A DNA stretch of 64,000 bases from Actinokineospora auranticolor (GTDB lineage Bacteria; Actinomycetota; Actinomycetes; Mycobacteriales; Pseudonocardiaceae). The notes under the pieces are model-generated. The model saw nothing but the letters and a program-made list of their open reading frames with translations, had not been told where the DNA came from and made no database searches. Below, in pieces: positions 55,816 through 64,000 of the stretch (its first letter is position 1; every line of letters starts with the position of its first letter). The stretch is from contig NZ_PTIX01000025.1 of NCBI RefSeq assembly GCF_002934265.1, forward strand, positions 43,136 to 107,135, given 5' to 3'. Both the position numbers and the translations under genes were made by a program.

Positions 55816-55849
55816 GCGAACAACTTCCTAGGGCGAACAACTTCCTAGG
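55816..55849. repeat. 17-bp tandem repeat upstream of the broken acyltransferase gene
   Basis: GCGAACAACTTCCTAGG occurs twice head to tail (55816-55832 and 55833-55849), followed by a partial third copy, GCGGACAGCTT. It lies 12 bp upstream of the former start codon, where it could affect the promoter or leader. Confidence 0.85.
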
Positions 55850-56336
55850 GCGGACAGCTTAAAGGGGCGCCAGACAGACCGCGCAGGCCTGGTCACGCGC
55901 TGGTCCCCCGGCGGTTCGGAGCAACAGGACCAGCAGGCGGAACCGCTCCCCCAGCGGGTGTGGAGGCCATGTCGGCGGGCTCATCGGACGTCCGACCACT
56001 CGGCGGTCAACCGATTGTCCGCCCATTTTCGGTGACACCCGGCAAGGGCTCCGCAATCGGACATCAACCGGTGGATGTCGAAACTCCCGCGACACCGCGA
56101 CCGAGGGGTTGATACCTGTTATGAAGCCGGGTTAGGTTGTCGTTCTCTCGGACTGATCGACATCACGACCGGTTGGCGCCAATCACGGATCGTCACAGCC
56201 GACAGGCCGCTGACCTGGGGATGTCGAGGTGGCGCCGCGAGGGAAACCGTCCACGTGACGGGGTGGGGCGCGACGGGGAGTCGGTGGCGCACGCGCAAGT
56301 ATGGACAGGGACTGTGGGTTTTACGATAATCACAGT
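55850..56336. other. Intergenic region upstream of the chitinase gene
   Basis: About 490 bp. I see no credible gene; short open frames here have no ribosome site or family resemblance. The last ~40 bp (56315-56336) are AT-rich and may hold the chitinase promoter. I looked for the DasR-type palindrome often seen before actinomycete chitinase genes and did not find a clear one. Confidence 0.5.
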
Positions 56337-57758
56337 ATGTGGAACTTTTCTTTACCATCAAGATTAGTGAGATCCCAGAGATTCGCGATCGCCGCGGTTG
56401 CCAGTGTTGCCATTATTGGGGCGACAACGCTCGCGGTCGGCGCTAACGGGCAGGCTTCCGCGGCGGCCTTCGCGGCCTGTGACGCCCCGGCTTGGGCCGA
56501 GGGCACCGCCTACGCCGCGGGCGCCAAGGTGACCTACCAGAGCAGGCAGTACAGCGCCCTAGTCGCGCACACCGCCTGGCCGGGAGCCGGGTGGAACCCC
56601 GCCTCCTCGAAGTCGCTGTGGAAGGACCTGGGTGCCTGCGACGGCAACCCGCCCACCTCCACCACGCGGCCGACGACCACGACCACGACCACCACCACAA
56701 CTCCGCCGACGAGCACCACCACCACGACAACAACAACGACCACCACGACTACGACCACCACCCCGCCGACCACGACGACCACGACCGACCCGGGCGGCGA
56801 GACCTGCGCGGTCAAGTCCAAGCCCGCCGGTAAGGTCCTCGTCGGCTACTGGGAGAACTGGGACGGTTCCACCAACGGCGTGCACCCGCCGTTCGGCTGG
56901 ACCTCCATCGCCAACCCGGTGATCCGCCAGCACGGCTACAACGTGCTCAACGCGGCGTTCCCCGTGATCCGCTCCGACGGCACCGTGCTGTGGGAAGACG
57001 GCATGGACGCCACCGTCAAGGTCTCCACGCCCGCCGAGATGTGCGCGGCCAAGGCGCAGGGCCAGACCATCCTGATGTCGATCGGCGGAGCCACCGCGGG
57101 CATCGACCTCAGCTCGTCCACGGTCGCGGACAAGTTCGTGGCCACCGTCGTGCCGATCCTGAAGAAGTACAACTTCGACGGCATCGACATCGACATCGAG
57201 ACCGGCCTGTCGGGTTCGGGCAGCATCGGCACGCTGTCGGCCTCGCAGCAGAACCTGATCCGGATCATCGACGGCGTGCTCGGCCAGATGCCGTCGAACT
57301 TCGGCCTCACCATGGCCCCGGAGACCGCCTACGTCACCGGCGGCAGCGTCACCTACGGCTCCATCTGGGGCGCGTACCTGCCGATCATCAAGAAGTACGC
57401 CGACAACGGCAGGCTCTGGTGGCTCAACATGCAGTACTACAACGGAAGCATGTACGGCTGCTCCGGTGACTCGTACCAGGCGGGCACGGTCCAGGGCTTC
57501 AAGGTCCAGACCGACTGCCTGAACAACGGCCTGGTCATCCAGGGCACCACCATCAAGGTCCCGTACGACAAGCAGGTCCCGGGTCTGCCCGCGCAGCCGG
57601 GCGCGGGTGGCGGTTACATGGCCCCCTCGCTGGTGTCCCAGGCGTGGAGCAGCACCGGTGGCGGCCAGCTCAAGGGTCTCATGACCTGGTCCCTGAACTG
57701 GGACGGTTCGAAGAGCTGGAGCTTCGGCGACAACGTGAAGTCGCTGCAGGGTCGTTAA
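56337..57758 (+). CDS. Secreted GH18 chitinase with CBM5/12-like domain
   Basis: A 473-residue secreted enzyme hydrolysing chitin. A signal peptide (about 1-42) is followed by a CBM5/12-like module (APAWAEGTAYAAGAKVTYQS ... SKSLWKDLGAC). A Thr/Pro linker of about 50 residues is encoded by ACC/ACG repeats (56650-56790). A GH18 domain has the catalytic DGIDIDIE (about 281-288) with SIGGATAG before it and WWLNMQYYN and LMTWSLNWD after. The start is uncertain: ATG 56337 is used, an upstream ATG at 56301 and a GTG at 56367 are possible. A terminator follows directly. Confidence 0.93.
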   Translation: MWNFSLPSRLVRSQRFAIAAVASVAIIGATTLAVGANGQASAAAFAACDAPAWAEGTAYAAGAKVTYQSRQYSALVAHTAWPGAGWNPASSKSLWKDLGACDGNPPTSTTRPTTTTTTTTTTPPTSTTTTTTTTTTTTTTTTPPTTTTTTDPGGETCAVKSKPAGKVLVGYWENWDGSTNGVHPPFGWTSIANPVIRQHGYNVLNAAFPVIRSDGTVLWEDGMDATVKVSTPAEMCAAKAQGQTILMSIGGATAGIDLSSSTVADKFVATVVPILKKYNFDGIDIDIETGLSGSGSIGTLSASQQNLIRIIDGVLGQMPSNFGLTMAPETAYVTGGSVTYGSIWGAYLPIIKKYADNGRLWWLNMQYYNGSMYGCSGDSYQAGTVQGFKVQTDCLNNGLVIQGTTIKVPYDKQVPGLPAQPGAGGGYMAPSLVSQAWSSTGGGQLKGLMTWSLNWDGSKSWSFGDNVKSLQGR

Positions 57759-57781
57759 TCCCTGCAACGACCGTGCAGGCG

Positions 57782-57820
57782 GGGCCCGTCCGGCCAGATC
57801 CACAACGGCCGGACGGGCCC
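57782..57820 (+). terminator. Terminator after the chitinase gene
   Basis: Perfect 14-bp stem: GGGCCCGTCCGGCC at 57782-57795 and GGCCGGACGGGCCC at 57807-57820, with an 11-base loop and TGTTG after it. It lies 23 bp after the stop, between the convergent chitinase and RidA genes. Confidence 0.85.
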
Positions 57821-57853
57821 TGTTGCGTCTCCGGGTGTTGATGTACCCCGGGG

Positions 57854-58255
57854 TTACGCGACGGCGGTGCCCTCCAGTTCGACCAGCAGCGGCGGGATGG
57901 CCAGCCGCGCCACGCCGAGCAGCGTCGTGTGCGGCGCCACCCCGGCCGCCGCCAGGCGCGAGGTCAGCACGCCGTGGTGCCGCAGGAGCAGGTCGACGTC
58001 GGTCGTGTAGACGGTGAGCCGGACGAGGTCGGCCAGCGACATGCCCGCCGCGCCGAGCACGGCCGCCAGGTTGTCGAGGCTCAGCGCCACCTGCGCCGCC
58101 ATGTCACCGGCGTGCCGGGGGTTGCCGTCGTCGCCCATCGCGGTCTGGCCGGAGGCGTAGAGCGTCCGGGTGTGCCCGGAGACGACCTCCCCCTGGTTGA
58201 ACCCCATCGCCACCGACCACGTCGCCGGGTTGATCACCGTTCGCGCCACTGCCAC
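57854..58255 (-). CDS. RidA/YjgF-family protein
   Basis: A 133-residue RidA-like protein, probably a trimeric enamine/imine deaminase. Family segments are YASGQTAMGDDGNPRHAGDMAAQVALSLDNLAAVL, DLVRLTVYTTDVD and a C-terminal hydrophobic strand ending LLVELEGTAVA. The invariant Arg of canonical RidA (in a CVR-like motif) is not obvious; LLGVARLAIPPLLVELE stands there. The GTG at 58255 has GGAA upstream. It is divergent from the broken WYL regulator, which may once have controlled it. Confidence 0.85.
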   Translation of the reverse strand: MAVARTVINPATWSVAMGFNQGEVVSGHTRTLYASGQTAMGDDGNPRHAGDMAAQVALSLDNLAAVLGAAGMSLADLVRLTVYTTDVDLLLRHHGVLTSRLAAAGVAPHTTLLGVARLAIPPLLVELEGTAVA

Positions 58256-58276
58256 GTCTGTTCCATTCGGTTCGTT

Positions 58277-58757
58277 GTGGACGGTCCGTCCACCGGGCTC
58301 ACCCACGACGAGGCGCTGGCCCTGCTCGTCGCCGGGGCCCGACGCGGCGCGCGGGCGTTCGGGCTCGGCCCGGCCCTCGCCTCGGCGATGCGCAAGGTGG
58401 TCGACGCGCTGCCCGAGGGTTCCCGGGCCACCGCGGCGGGCGCGGTCCAGCGCCTGCTCGTCGACCCGGAGACCGACCTCCTCTCCCGCGGGCTGGTCGC
58501 CGAGGAGGTGCCCGACGCGGTGCTGGCCGCGATCCGGCGCGCGGTGGTCGCGGGGCACCGGCTGCGCATCCGGTACGCGGTGCCGGACCAGGCCGCGAAG
58601 TGGCGCACGGTGGACCCGATCGGCCTGGTCACCGTGCGCGAACAGGGCGTTGTGGCAACTCGGCACGAACGCGGAGGCCCTGTCGCCACCGTGGTTGCGC
58701 GCCGCTCCGCGCGACCGCGCCGCCGCGCTCGCCACCCATTACGGGGTGTCGCCCTGA
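58277..58757 (+). pseudogene. Broken WYL-domain (YafY-type) regulator
   Basis: The remaining sequence starts at VDGPSTGLTHDEALALLVAGARRG, normally the middle of a WYL regulator; the N-terminal HTH is absent. It continues through the WYL beginning (HRLRIRYAVPDQAAKWRTVDPIGLVTVREQG). At about 58646 it drops to another frame with the normal C-terminus (ALWQLGTNAEALSPPWLR ... LATHYGVSP, stop at 58757). Roughly 100 residues between these blocks are missing. About 160 of a normal ~320 codons remain. Confidence 0.8.
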
Positions 58758-59016
58758 GCGCTTTTCGCGGCCGGAACCCGAACAATCCAGCGGGCTCACG
58801 AAATTGAACATGAATTCTTGACGGTCTCACCGCAACCCCGTTCAGCGGCTCCCCAGAAAACTGCCTGAGCGGCAGAAGCGAAACTGCCGCCCATGGTGAG
58901 CTGCGGAAATGAATACTGGTAAAGTGGGATCGACGCTCCCCCGTATCGCCACAACCACAGTCGACGTCTTCACTTGTGACCGGCGAATCCGCCGTTCTCG
59001 ATAACGAGGAGCGTTG

Positions 59017-61086
59017 ATGAGGAAAAGACTCGCGAGTGCCGTCGCCGTGGTGGGGGTGACGCTGGCCGCCGTTCCCGCCGTGGGTTCGGCCGCTCCCGCG
59101 GGCCCGCCCGACCCGGTGATCGTCCACGTCGTCGCGCACCAGGACGACGACATCCTGTTCATGAACCCCGACCTGCAGAACTCGATCGGAGCGGGGCGGC
59201 CGGTAAAGACGATCTTCGTCACGGCGGGGGAGAACACCCACGAACCCGGCGACCAGGGGCCGCTGCCCGAGCGCGACCGCTGCAAGACCGCGCGGGACCT
59301 CGTCCGCGAGGAGTACGCCTACTGCAGGCAGCAGGGCGCCAAGGCCGCGTACGCGCAGATGGCGGGCCAAGCCGACGAGTGGGACCACGGCACGGTGCGG
59401 GTCGACACCGGCCAGGGACCGGTCGTGGTCGACGAGTACACCCTGCGCGACCGGCCCGAGGTGGCGCTGGTCTTCCTGAACGTGCCGGAGACCGCCGACG
59501 ACGACCCCGAGGTCGCCCCGGCGGGCGGGCAGAGCCTGATGCGCCTGTGGGAGGGCACCGCCACCGCGAAAACCGTGCTGGCCTGGGGCACCCTCGCGCC
59601 CCGGTACACCTACGACCACAACCGGCTCTTGGACGTGCTGCGCGGCCTGCTCGGCCGCTACCACCCCACCGTCGTCCGGGTGCAGGACCCGGAGCCGGAC
59701 CCCAAGATCCACGGTGACCACGACGACCACGTCCACACCGCCCGCTTCGCGGACCAGGCGGTCAAGGAGTACGCCGACACCACCGGCCGCCGGTCCGTCG
59801 ACCTGATCAACTACCGCGACTACAACATCTCCGACGGCCAGGTGAACCTGACCGGGCTCGACTTCCCCTACGGCGGCCGCGACCAGAAGGCGAACACCTT
59901 CTTCGCCTACGACGGTTGGGACGTGCACACCGCGGCGGACGACGATGCCTACCTGTCCTGGACCAAGCGCATGTACACCCGGTACCCGACCGGCACGACC
60001 TGGGTCGGGGCGAACAACGACGGCAGGCTTGAGGCGTTCGCCGTGCTCAGCGGTCGCCTGGTCACCTGGTACCAGGGCGCGAACGGAGAGTTCGGCAAGG
60101 GCGAGGTGCTGACCACCCCGTGGCCGCTGCTGCCCGGTGTGACCGTCAACCGCAACGCCGACCGCAGGCTCCAGGTGTTCGCCCGCCGGGCCGACACCCA
60201 CGACATCGTGACCACCTGGCAGGTCGCGGTGGACGGCGTCTTCTCCACCCAGTGGGGGACGCTGGGCAACCCGAACGTGAGCCCGGACCAGGTGGCCCAG
60301 CTCGGCGCGCCGGTCTCGGTGCTCGGCCCGGACGGGCTGCTGCGCGTCGCGGTGCGGAACGGCGGCGGCGGGGTCAGCGTGATCAGCCAGCACACCCCCA
60401 ACGGCCAGTGGGACACCGCCTGGGACGACCTCGAGGGCGGCCCGTACGTGCAGGACCCGGTGGCGATCGCGGTCGACCGGGACAACGGGGTCGACGTGTT
60501 CGCCTACACCATCGACGGCAGCGTCGGCGGTATCCGGCACTGGCGCGCGGCGCCGGGGCAGGGTTTCACCGAGCAGCCGAAGCTGGCCGGGTACGAGCCC
60601 GCGGGCCCGCCCTCGGTGGTGCACAACAAGGACGGCAGGCTCGACGTGTTCTACCGGCTGGCCACCAACTCCGACCACGACTTCGCGGGCCTGGTGGGCC
60701 ACACCTGGCAGCGCTCGGACGGGTCGTTCAGCTCGTACGGCGAGGAGATCGGCGGCCAGGCGGGCACCGGCGCGGTCGCGGCGAGCGAGGCTCCGGGCCC
60801 CTGGGCGGACTCGGCGGCGATCGCGGACGCGCGCATCCAGGTGTTCACCGGGAACGCGGGTTCCGGCCAGAGCACGACGAAGCAGACCGGGCCGGACGCG
60901 GGCTACGCCACCTCCTGGTCGGACCTCGGCTCGGTGCACGTCGGCCAGCCCGCCGCCGCCGTGGACCGCAACGGCTGCGTGTTCTCCTTCGCCATGACCG
61001 ATGCGGGCTACCTGGCGGTGCGCAACCAAACCCAGTGCGACGGCAGCGCGGAGCTGGACCGCTACCGCGAGATCGAGGGCCCCTGA
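59017..61086 (+). CDS. Secreted PIG-L family deacetylase with beta-propeller-like C-terminus
   Basis: A 689-residue secreted protein. A signal peptide (about 1-30) precedes a PIG-L/LmbE-type metal-dependent N-deacetylase domain with VVAHQDDDILF (His-x-Asp-Asp) and the second metal motif HGDHDDHVHTARF (about 232). The C-terminal ~370 residues contain repeated short strands (NNDGRLEAFAVLSG, RNADRRLQVFARRAD, VDRDNGVDVFAYT, NKDGRLDVFYRLA), as in PLL-type beta-propeller lectins. It probably deacetylates an N-acetyl sugar outside the cell. The ATG at 59017 has AGGA upstream, better than TTG 59014. Confidence 0.88.
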   Translation: MRKRLASAVAVVGVTLAAVPAVGSAAPAGPPDPVIVHVVAHQDDDILFMNPDLQNSIGAGRPVKTIFVTAGENTHEPGDQGPLPERDRCKTARDLVREEYAYCRQQGAKAAYAQMAGQADEWDHGTVRVDTGQGPVVVDEYTLRDRPEVALVFLNVPETADDDPEVAPAGGQSLMRLWEGTATAKTVLAWGTLAPRYTYDHNRLLDVLRGLLGRYHPTVVRVQDPEPDPKIHGDHDDHVHTARFADQAVKEYADTTGRRSVDLINYRDYNISDGQVNLTGLDFPYGGRDQKANTFFAYDGWDVHTAADDDAYLSWTKRMYTRYPTGTTWVGANNDGRLEAFAVLSGRLVTWYQGANGEFGKGEVLTTPWPLLPGVTVNRNADRRLQVFARRADTHDIVTTWQVAVDGVFSTQWGTLGNPNVSPDQVAQLGAPVSVLGPDGLLRVAVRNGGGGVSVISQHTPNGQWDTAWDDLEGGPYVQDPVAIAVDRDNGVDVFAYTIDGSVGGIRHWRAAPGQGFTEQPKLAGYEPAGPPSVVHNKDGRLDVFYRLATNSDHDFAGLVGHTWQRSDGSFSSYGEEIGGQAGTGAVAASEAPGPWADSAAIADARIQVFTGNAGSGQSTTKQTGPDAGYATSWSDLGSVHVGQPAAAVDRNGCVFSFAMTDAGYLAVRNQTQCDGSAELDRYREIEGP

Positions 61087-61097
61087 CCTAGGCCCCC

Positions 61098-61124
61098 GCC
61101 CCCGCGCACCTGGTGCGCGGGGGC
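61098..61124 (+). terminator. Terminator after the PIG-L gene
   Basis: Perfect 13-bp stem around a single central T: GCCCCCGCGCACC then GGTGCGCGGGGGC, with CTTTCC after it. In practice the loop will open by one or two pairs. It lies 11 bp after the stop. Confidence 0.8.
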
Positions 61125-61252
61125 GCTTTCCGGTCTCCGACCGCGGTCCCGTGTTGATCTTGCCGGGTATGCTCGGAGCGGTCGGTGGTCACCGGCCCGC
61201 CTGGGGTGGGACACGGGGCAGCGGCCAGGTCGCCCCCGTCGGGAGGTTTCCG

Positions 61253-62407
61253 TTGCTGCACATGGACGACGCGTTCGTCACCGATCCCTATCCGGTGCTC
61301 GCGCGGCTGCTCGACGACGAGCCGGTGTGCCGGGCCGCGGCGCCGGACGGGACCGCGGTCTGGCTGGTGACGCGCTACGCCGACGTGCGGGCGGCGTTGA
61401 CCGATCCGCGGCTGTCGCTGGACAACCGGTGGAGCGCGGACCAGGTCGACTCGTCGTTGCCCCCGGTCCTGCAGGGCCACCTGCTCAACATGGATTCGCC
61501 CGCCCACACCCGGATCCGGCGGCTGGTCACGAGCGCGTTCACCGCCCGGCGCGTCGAGGGGCTGCGGGAGCGGATGCGGGTGGGCGCCGAGCGGTTGCTG
61601 GACCGCCTCCCGCCGGACGCGGCCGATCTCGTCGACGGGCTCGCCATGCCGTTGCCGCTGCTGGTCATCGGTGACCTGCTGGGCATCCCCGCCGACGACC
61701 GCGACCACTTCCGCGACTGGACGAACACCCTGGTGGCCCCCGATCCCGAGGCCGCGCAACGGTCCCGTCGAGCGATGGCGGAGATGCACGCCTACCTCGT
61801 GGAGCTCGTCGAACGCAAGCGCGCGGAGCCGCGGTCCGACGTGCTGACGGCGCTGATCACCGCGGACGGCCTCAGCCGGGACGAGTTGGTGGCGCTGGTG
61901 TTCCTCCTGCTGTTCGGCGGGTACGACACCACCGCGTCGGGCATCGGCACCGCCCTGCTGGCGCTGCTCCGGCACCCGCGCCACGCCGCGCGCGTGCGCG
62001 ACGGGTCGCTACCTATGTCCGCCGTAGCGGAAGAAGCGCTGCGCTGGGTCACGCCGTTTTCCCACGCGGTGCGGCGGTTCGCGGTCGAGGACATCCGGAT
62101 CGACGGCGTGGAGATCCCCGCGGGGAGTCGTGTGTGGCTCAGCCTGGCTGCGGCCAACCGCGATCCCCGGCAGTTCCCCGATCCGGATGACTTCGACCCG
62201 GACCGCGGTCAGGGCGGGCACCTGGCTTTCGGCCACGGCGTCCACTTCTGCGTCGGTGCCGCGCTGGCCCGCTTGCAGATCCGACTCGCCGCGACGGCCC
62301 TGCTGCACCGGTTCCCGCACGCGCGCCTGGTCGACCCCGATGCGGCACCGTTGTGGCGGGTCTCGTTCCGGACCAGAGGTCTGCGCGAGTTGCGGGTACA
62401 CCTCTGA
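61253..62407 (+). CDS. Cytochrome P450
   Basis: A bacterial class I P450 of 384 residues from the TTG at 61253, which has GGGAGG 6 nt upstream. An in-frame ATG at 61262 is too far from that site; an upstream ATG at 61169 would give a 412-residue form nearer the usual length. Motifs are FGGYDTTASG (I-helix oxygen-binding), EALR (K-helix ExxR), FDPDRG and the heme ligand loop FGHGVHFCVGAALAR. No ferredoxin gene is adjacent and the substrate is unknown. Confidence 0.9.
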   Translation: MLHMDDAFVTDPYPVLARLLDDEPVCRAAAPDGTAVWLVTRYADVRAALTDPRLSLDNRWSADQVDSSLPPVLQGHLLNMDSPAHTRIRRLVTSAFTARRVEGLRERMRVGAERLLDRLPPDAADLVDGLAMPLPLLVIGDLLGIPADDRDHFRDWTNTLVAPDPEAAQRSRRAMAEMHAYLVELVERKRAEPRSDVLTALITADGLSRDELVALVFLLLFGGYDTTASGIGTALLALLRHPRHAARVRDGSLPMSAVAEEALRWVTPFSHAVRRFAVEDIRIDGVEIPAGSRVWLSLAAANRDPRQFPDPDDFDPDRGQGGHLAFGHGVHFCVGAALARLQIRLAATALLHRFPHARLVDPDAAPLWRVSFRTRGLRELRVHL

Positions 62408-62507
62408 CTCCGTGCCCCTGTGGGACTACGGGGGATACCCGAAGCGCGCGGGTGGGTGATTCCGGTCTGCTGGTAGCACCGAATCCTTACCGAGGGGGGA
62501 ATCCAAG

Positions 62508-63605
62508 GTGCGCAGGTGGATCGTGGCCGGGCTGGCGGCCGTGTTGGTGGTGGTGCCGTCCGGGACGGCGGTGGCGGAGAGCGGGGACAGCGGGCTGCGT
62601 GATTCGCTGGACGCGTTGGTGCGGTCCGGTGTCACCGGCGCGGTGGTCCGGGTCGACGACGGAAAGCGGGTCCGCACCGTCGGCAGCGGTGTCGCGACGC
62701 TCGACCCGCCAAGGGCCATCCGGGGGTCGGACCCGTTCCGGATCGCCAGTGTCACCAAGACTTTCACCGCGACGGTGGTACTGCAACTGGTCGGGGAGGG
62801 CCGGATCCGGCTGACCGACTCGATCGAGCGCTGGCTGCCCGGCACGGTCCCCGGTGGCGACCGGATCACGGTCCGGCAGCTGCTCAACCAGACCACCGGC
62901 CTGTACGACTACTCCGAGGACCCGGAGTGGCTGGCCACCGCGATGGCCGACCCGACGCGCGGCTGGTCGCCGCGCGAGCTGATCGCGGTGGGTTTGGGGC
63001 GTCCGCCGCTGTTCCCGCCGGGTACCCGGTGGTCCTACAGCAACACCAACTACCTCCTGGTCGGGCTGATCGCGGAGCAGGCCACCGGCCGCTCCCTGGC
63101 GCGACTGGTGGCCGACCGGATCACCAGTCCGCTTGGTCTGCGGGACACCTACCTGGCAACCGATGCGCGGGTGCGTCCCGACCACATCCACGGCTACACG
63201 GCGAATCCGGACGGCACCCGCACCGACACCACGACGTGGAGCCCGACCTTGGCGGGCGCGACGGGCGCGGTCGTGTCGACGCAGCAGGACGTGGCCCGCT
63301 TCTACCGCGCGCTGCTCACCGGCGAACTCCTCGAGCGGCCGCAACTGCGCGACATGCTCACGACCGTGGAGGTCCCCGAGCGCAACGGCGGCTACGGCCT
63401 CGGCATCTACTACGTCGACACGCCCTGCGGCCGGGTTTGGGGCCACGCGGGCGATTTCCCGGGCTACCACACCATCGCCTACCAGGACCGCGCAGGCAAG
63501 CGCAGCGCGGTGCTCTTCGTGGCGACGGACCTGAACCAGGAACCGGGGTCGCTGTTCGACAAGACGGTCAACGCCATGGTGTGCCAGATGATGGGGCGGA
63601 GCTAG
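62508..63605 (+). CDS. Secreted serine hydrolase (class C beta-lactamase / D-Ala-D-Ala carboxypeptidase family)
   Basis: A 365-residue protein with a signal peptide (about 1-27). Active-site motifs of the penicillin-binding-protein fold are SVTK (about 81-84), YSN in RWSYSNTNYLLVG (about 177) and HAG in VWGHAGDFPGYH (about 312). It is similar to D-alanyl-D-alanine carboxypeptidases and related esterases, so it may trim cell-wall peptides. The GTG has GGGGGGAA upstream. The gene ends directly at the putative IS left end. Confidence 0.9.
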   Translation: MRRWIVAGLAAVLVVVPSGTAVAESGDSGLRDSLDALVRSGVTGAVVRVDDGKRVRTVGSGVATLDPPRAIRGSDPFRIASVTKTFTATVVLQLVGEGRIRLTDSIERWLPGTVPGGDRITVRQLLNQTTGLYDYSEDPEWLATAMADPTRGWSPRELIAVGLGRPPLFPPGTRWSYSNTNYLLVGLIAEQATGRSLARLVADRITSPLGLRDTYLATDARVRPDHIHGYTANPDGTRTDTTTWSPTLAGATGAVVSTQQDVARFYRALLTGELLERPQLRDMLTTVEVPERNGGYGLGIYYVDTPCGRVWGHAGDFPGYHTIAYQDRAGKRSAVLFVATDLNQEPGSLFDKTVNAMVCQMMGRS

Positions 63606-63655
63606 CTGTTGCGGGTCATGACGTTGGTGACGGCTGGTAGGGGCTGAGACGAGGG

Positions 63656-63720
63656 GACGGGTCTTTCGGCGGCAGGATGAGAAGTGCGACCAACACATCC
63701 GCCGAGTGGAAAGACCCGTC
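63656..63720. repeat. 12-bp inverted repeat before the transposase gene
   Basis: Arms GACGGGTCTTTC and GAAAGACCCGTC, extended by GGCGG and CCGCC inside. The stem ends two bases before the transposase GTG (63722). It could sequester the start in readthrough transcripts from the gene next door, as other insertion sequences do, or be a subterminal repeat. Confidence 0.65.
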
Positions 63721-63721
63721 C

Positions 63722-64000
63722 GTGCTCCACCGTAACGCCCCGCTGTCGGTCGAAGGCCGCCACCCGTCTGGTACAACGCTGCCGAACCCGTCCGATCGCC
63801 CACGTCGCCGCCGAGATGGGCATCTCCCGGCAATGCGCCTCGAAGTGGGTCAACCGGTATCGCCGCTTCGGCGAGGCCGGCCTGTCCGACCGCCCCAGCG
63901 CTCCCCGTCGGCAGCCCACCGCCGCCCCGGCCGAGGTGGTGGTCCGGATCGAGTGGTTGCGTCGGGACCGCAAGTGGTCGGCCCGCCGCATCGCCCTGGA
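63722..64000 (+). pseudogene. IS481-type transposase, N-terminal part, frameshifted
   Basis: Starting at GTG 63722 the sequence reads VLHRNAPLSVEGR, the typical start of this transposase group. One extra base near 63760 moves the rest to the next frame. That frame reads RLVQRCRTRPIAHVAAEMG, SRQCASKWVNRYRRFGEAGL and WLRRDRKWSARRIAL, a normal HTH region. Either the copy is dead or there is a sequence error. The catalytic DDE part lies beyond the window. Confidence 0.7.

Larger units (their letters stand above)
63607..64000 (+). mobile_element. IS481-like insertion sequence, left part
   Basis: The stretch begins with TGT two bases after the preceding stop codon, as IS481-family ends do. It contains a 12-bp inverted repeat (GACGGGTCTTTC at 63656-63667, GAAAGACCCGTC at 63709-63720) and then the N-terminal part of a transposase. 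The element runs past the window edge, so its right end and target duplication cannot be seen. Confidence 0.65.

Noticed and set aside
55859..56095. A 78-codon minus-strand open frame before the chitinase
   Set aside because: No ribosome site, Arg/Pro-rich composition and no family resemblance.
56100..56336. A DasR-type palindrome before the chitinase gene
   Set aside because: I searched for ACTGGTCTAGACCAGT-like sequence and found no acceptable match.
56534..56821. A poly-valine protein antisense to the chitinase linker
   Set aside because: It is the direct complement of the ACC/ACG threonine repeats and has no independent support.

Overview
The window is high-GC DNA from an actinomycete. 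A Pseudonocardiales genus such as Actinokineospora, Saccharothrix or Lentzea would fit, but that is inference from gene content. Supporting points are frequent GTG starts with occasional TTG starts, long start/stop-overlapping operons, an IdeR/DmdR-type iron box, SARP, StrR-like and WYL regulators, and two specialised-metabolite clusters.

Layout. (1) 1-13254, minus strand: a catechol siderophore operon. An iron box (13236-13254) precedes dhbA, dhbC, dhbE, an isochorismatase, a free-standing aryl carrier protein, a siderophore-interacting reductase, a complete Fe-siderophore ABC importer, and an NRPS (C-A-T-E...) that runs off the left edge. (2) 13569-18127, minus: a 1290-residue polymorphic toxin with a contractile-injection-system-like body and a C-terminal PD-(D/E)XK-like nuclease, followed by its probable immunity gene. 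(3) 18268-28422: small regulator/effector pairs (cupin/MarR, AsnC/EamA, TetR/decarboxylase-like, AraC/MFS/NmrA), a broken MFS gene, an HNH-like protein and an unrecognised protein. (4) 28423-49195: a RiPP region. A structured intergenic stretch, a secreted binding protein and a SARP regulator precede a plus-strand operon (31862-45956). The operon encodes a leader-binding ThiF-like protein, YcaO cyclodehydratase, SagB-type azoline oxidase, split LanB-type dehydratase (glutamylation and elimination), M50 protease, ABC exporter and a second YcaO. A 58-residue precursor lies convergent on the minus strand at 46003-46179. Beyond it are an M20 hydrolase, a small membrane protein and a StrR/ParB-like regulator. 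(5) 49355-63605: UvrD-like helicase, alpha/beta hydrolase, membrane protein, broken acyltransferase, secreted chitinase, RidA, broken WYL regulator, secreted PIG-L deacetylase, P450 and a secreted serine hydrolase. (6) 63607-64000: the left part of an IS481-like element with a frameshifted transposase.

The most interesting system is the RiPP cluster. The region after the last Ala-Ala of the precursor contains only Cys, Ser, Thr and one terminal Ala, with cysteines exactly nine residues apart (C38, C47, C56). The enzymes predict azole formation plus Ser/Thr dehydration, as in goadsporin or thiopeptides. Only one elimination/cyclase-type protein is present and the putative core does not begin Ser-Cys, so a linear azole/dehydroamino-acid peptide is more likely than a pyridine-centred thiopeptide. 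Two intact YcaO proteins and one degenerate YcaO-like domain are unusual.

A second pattern is decay by internal deletion. Three genes (MFS 20917-21676, acyltransferase 54022-55803, WYL regulator 58277-58757) each retain well-conserved blocks but lack large internal segments and change frame. This is either real decay or an assembly problem that should be excluded.
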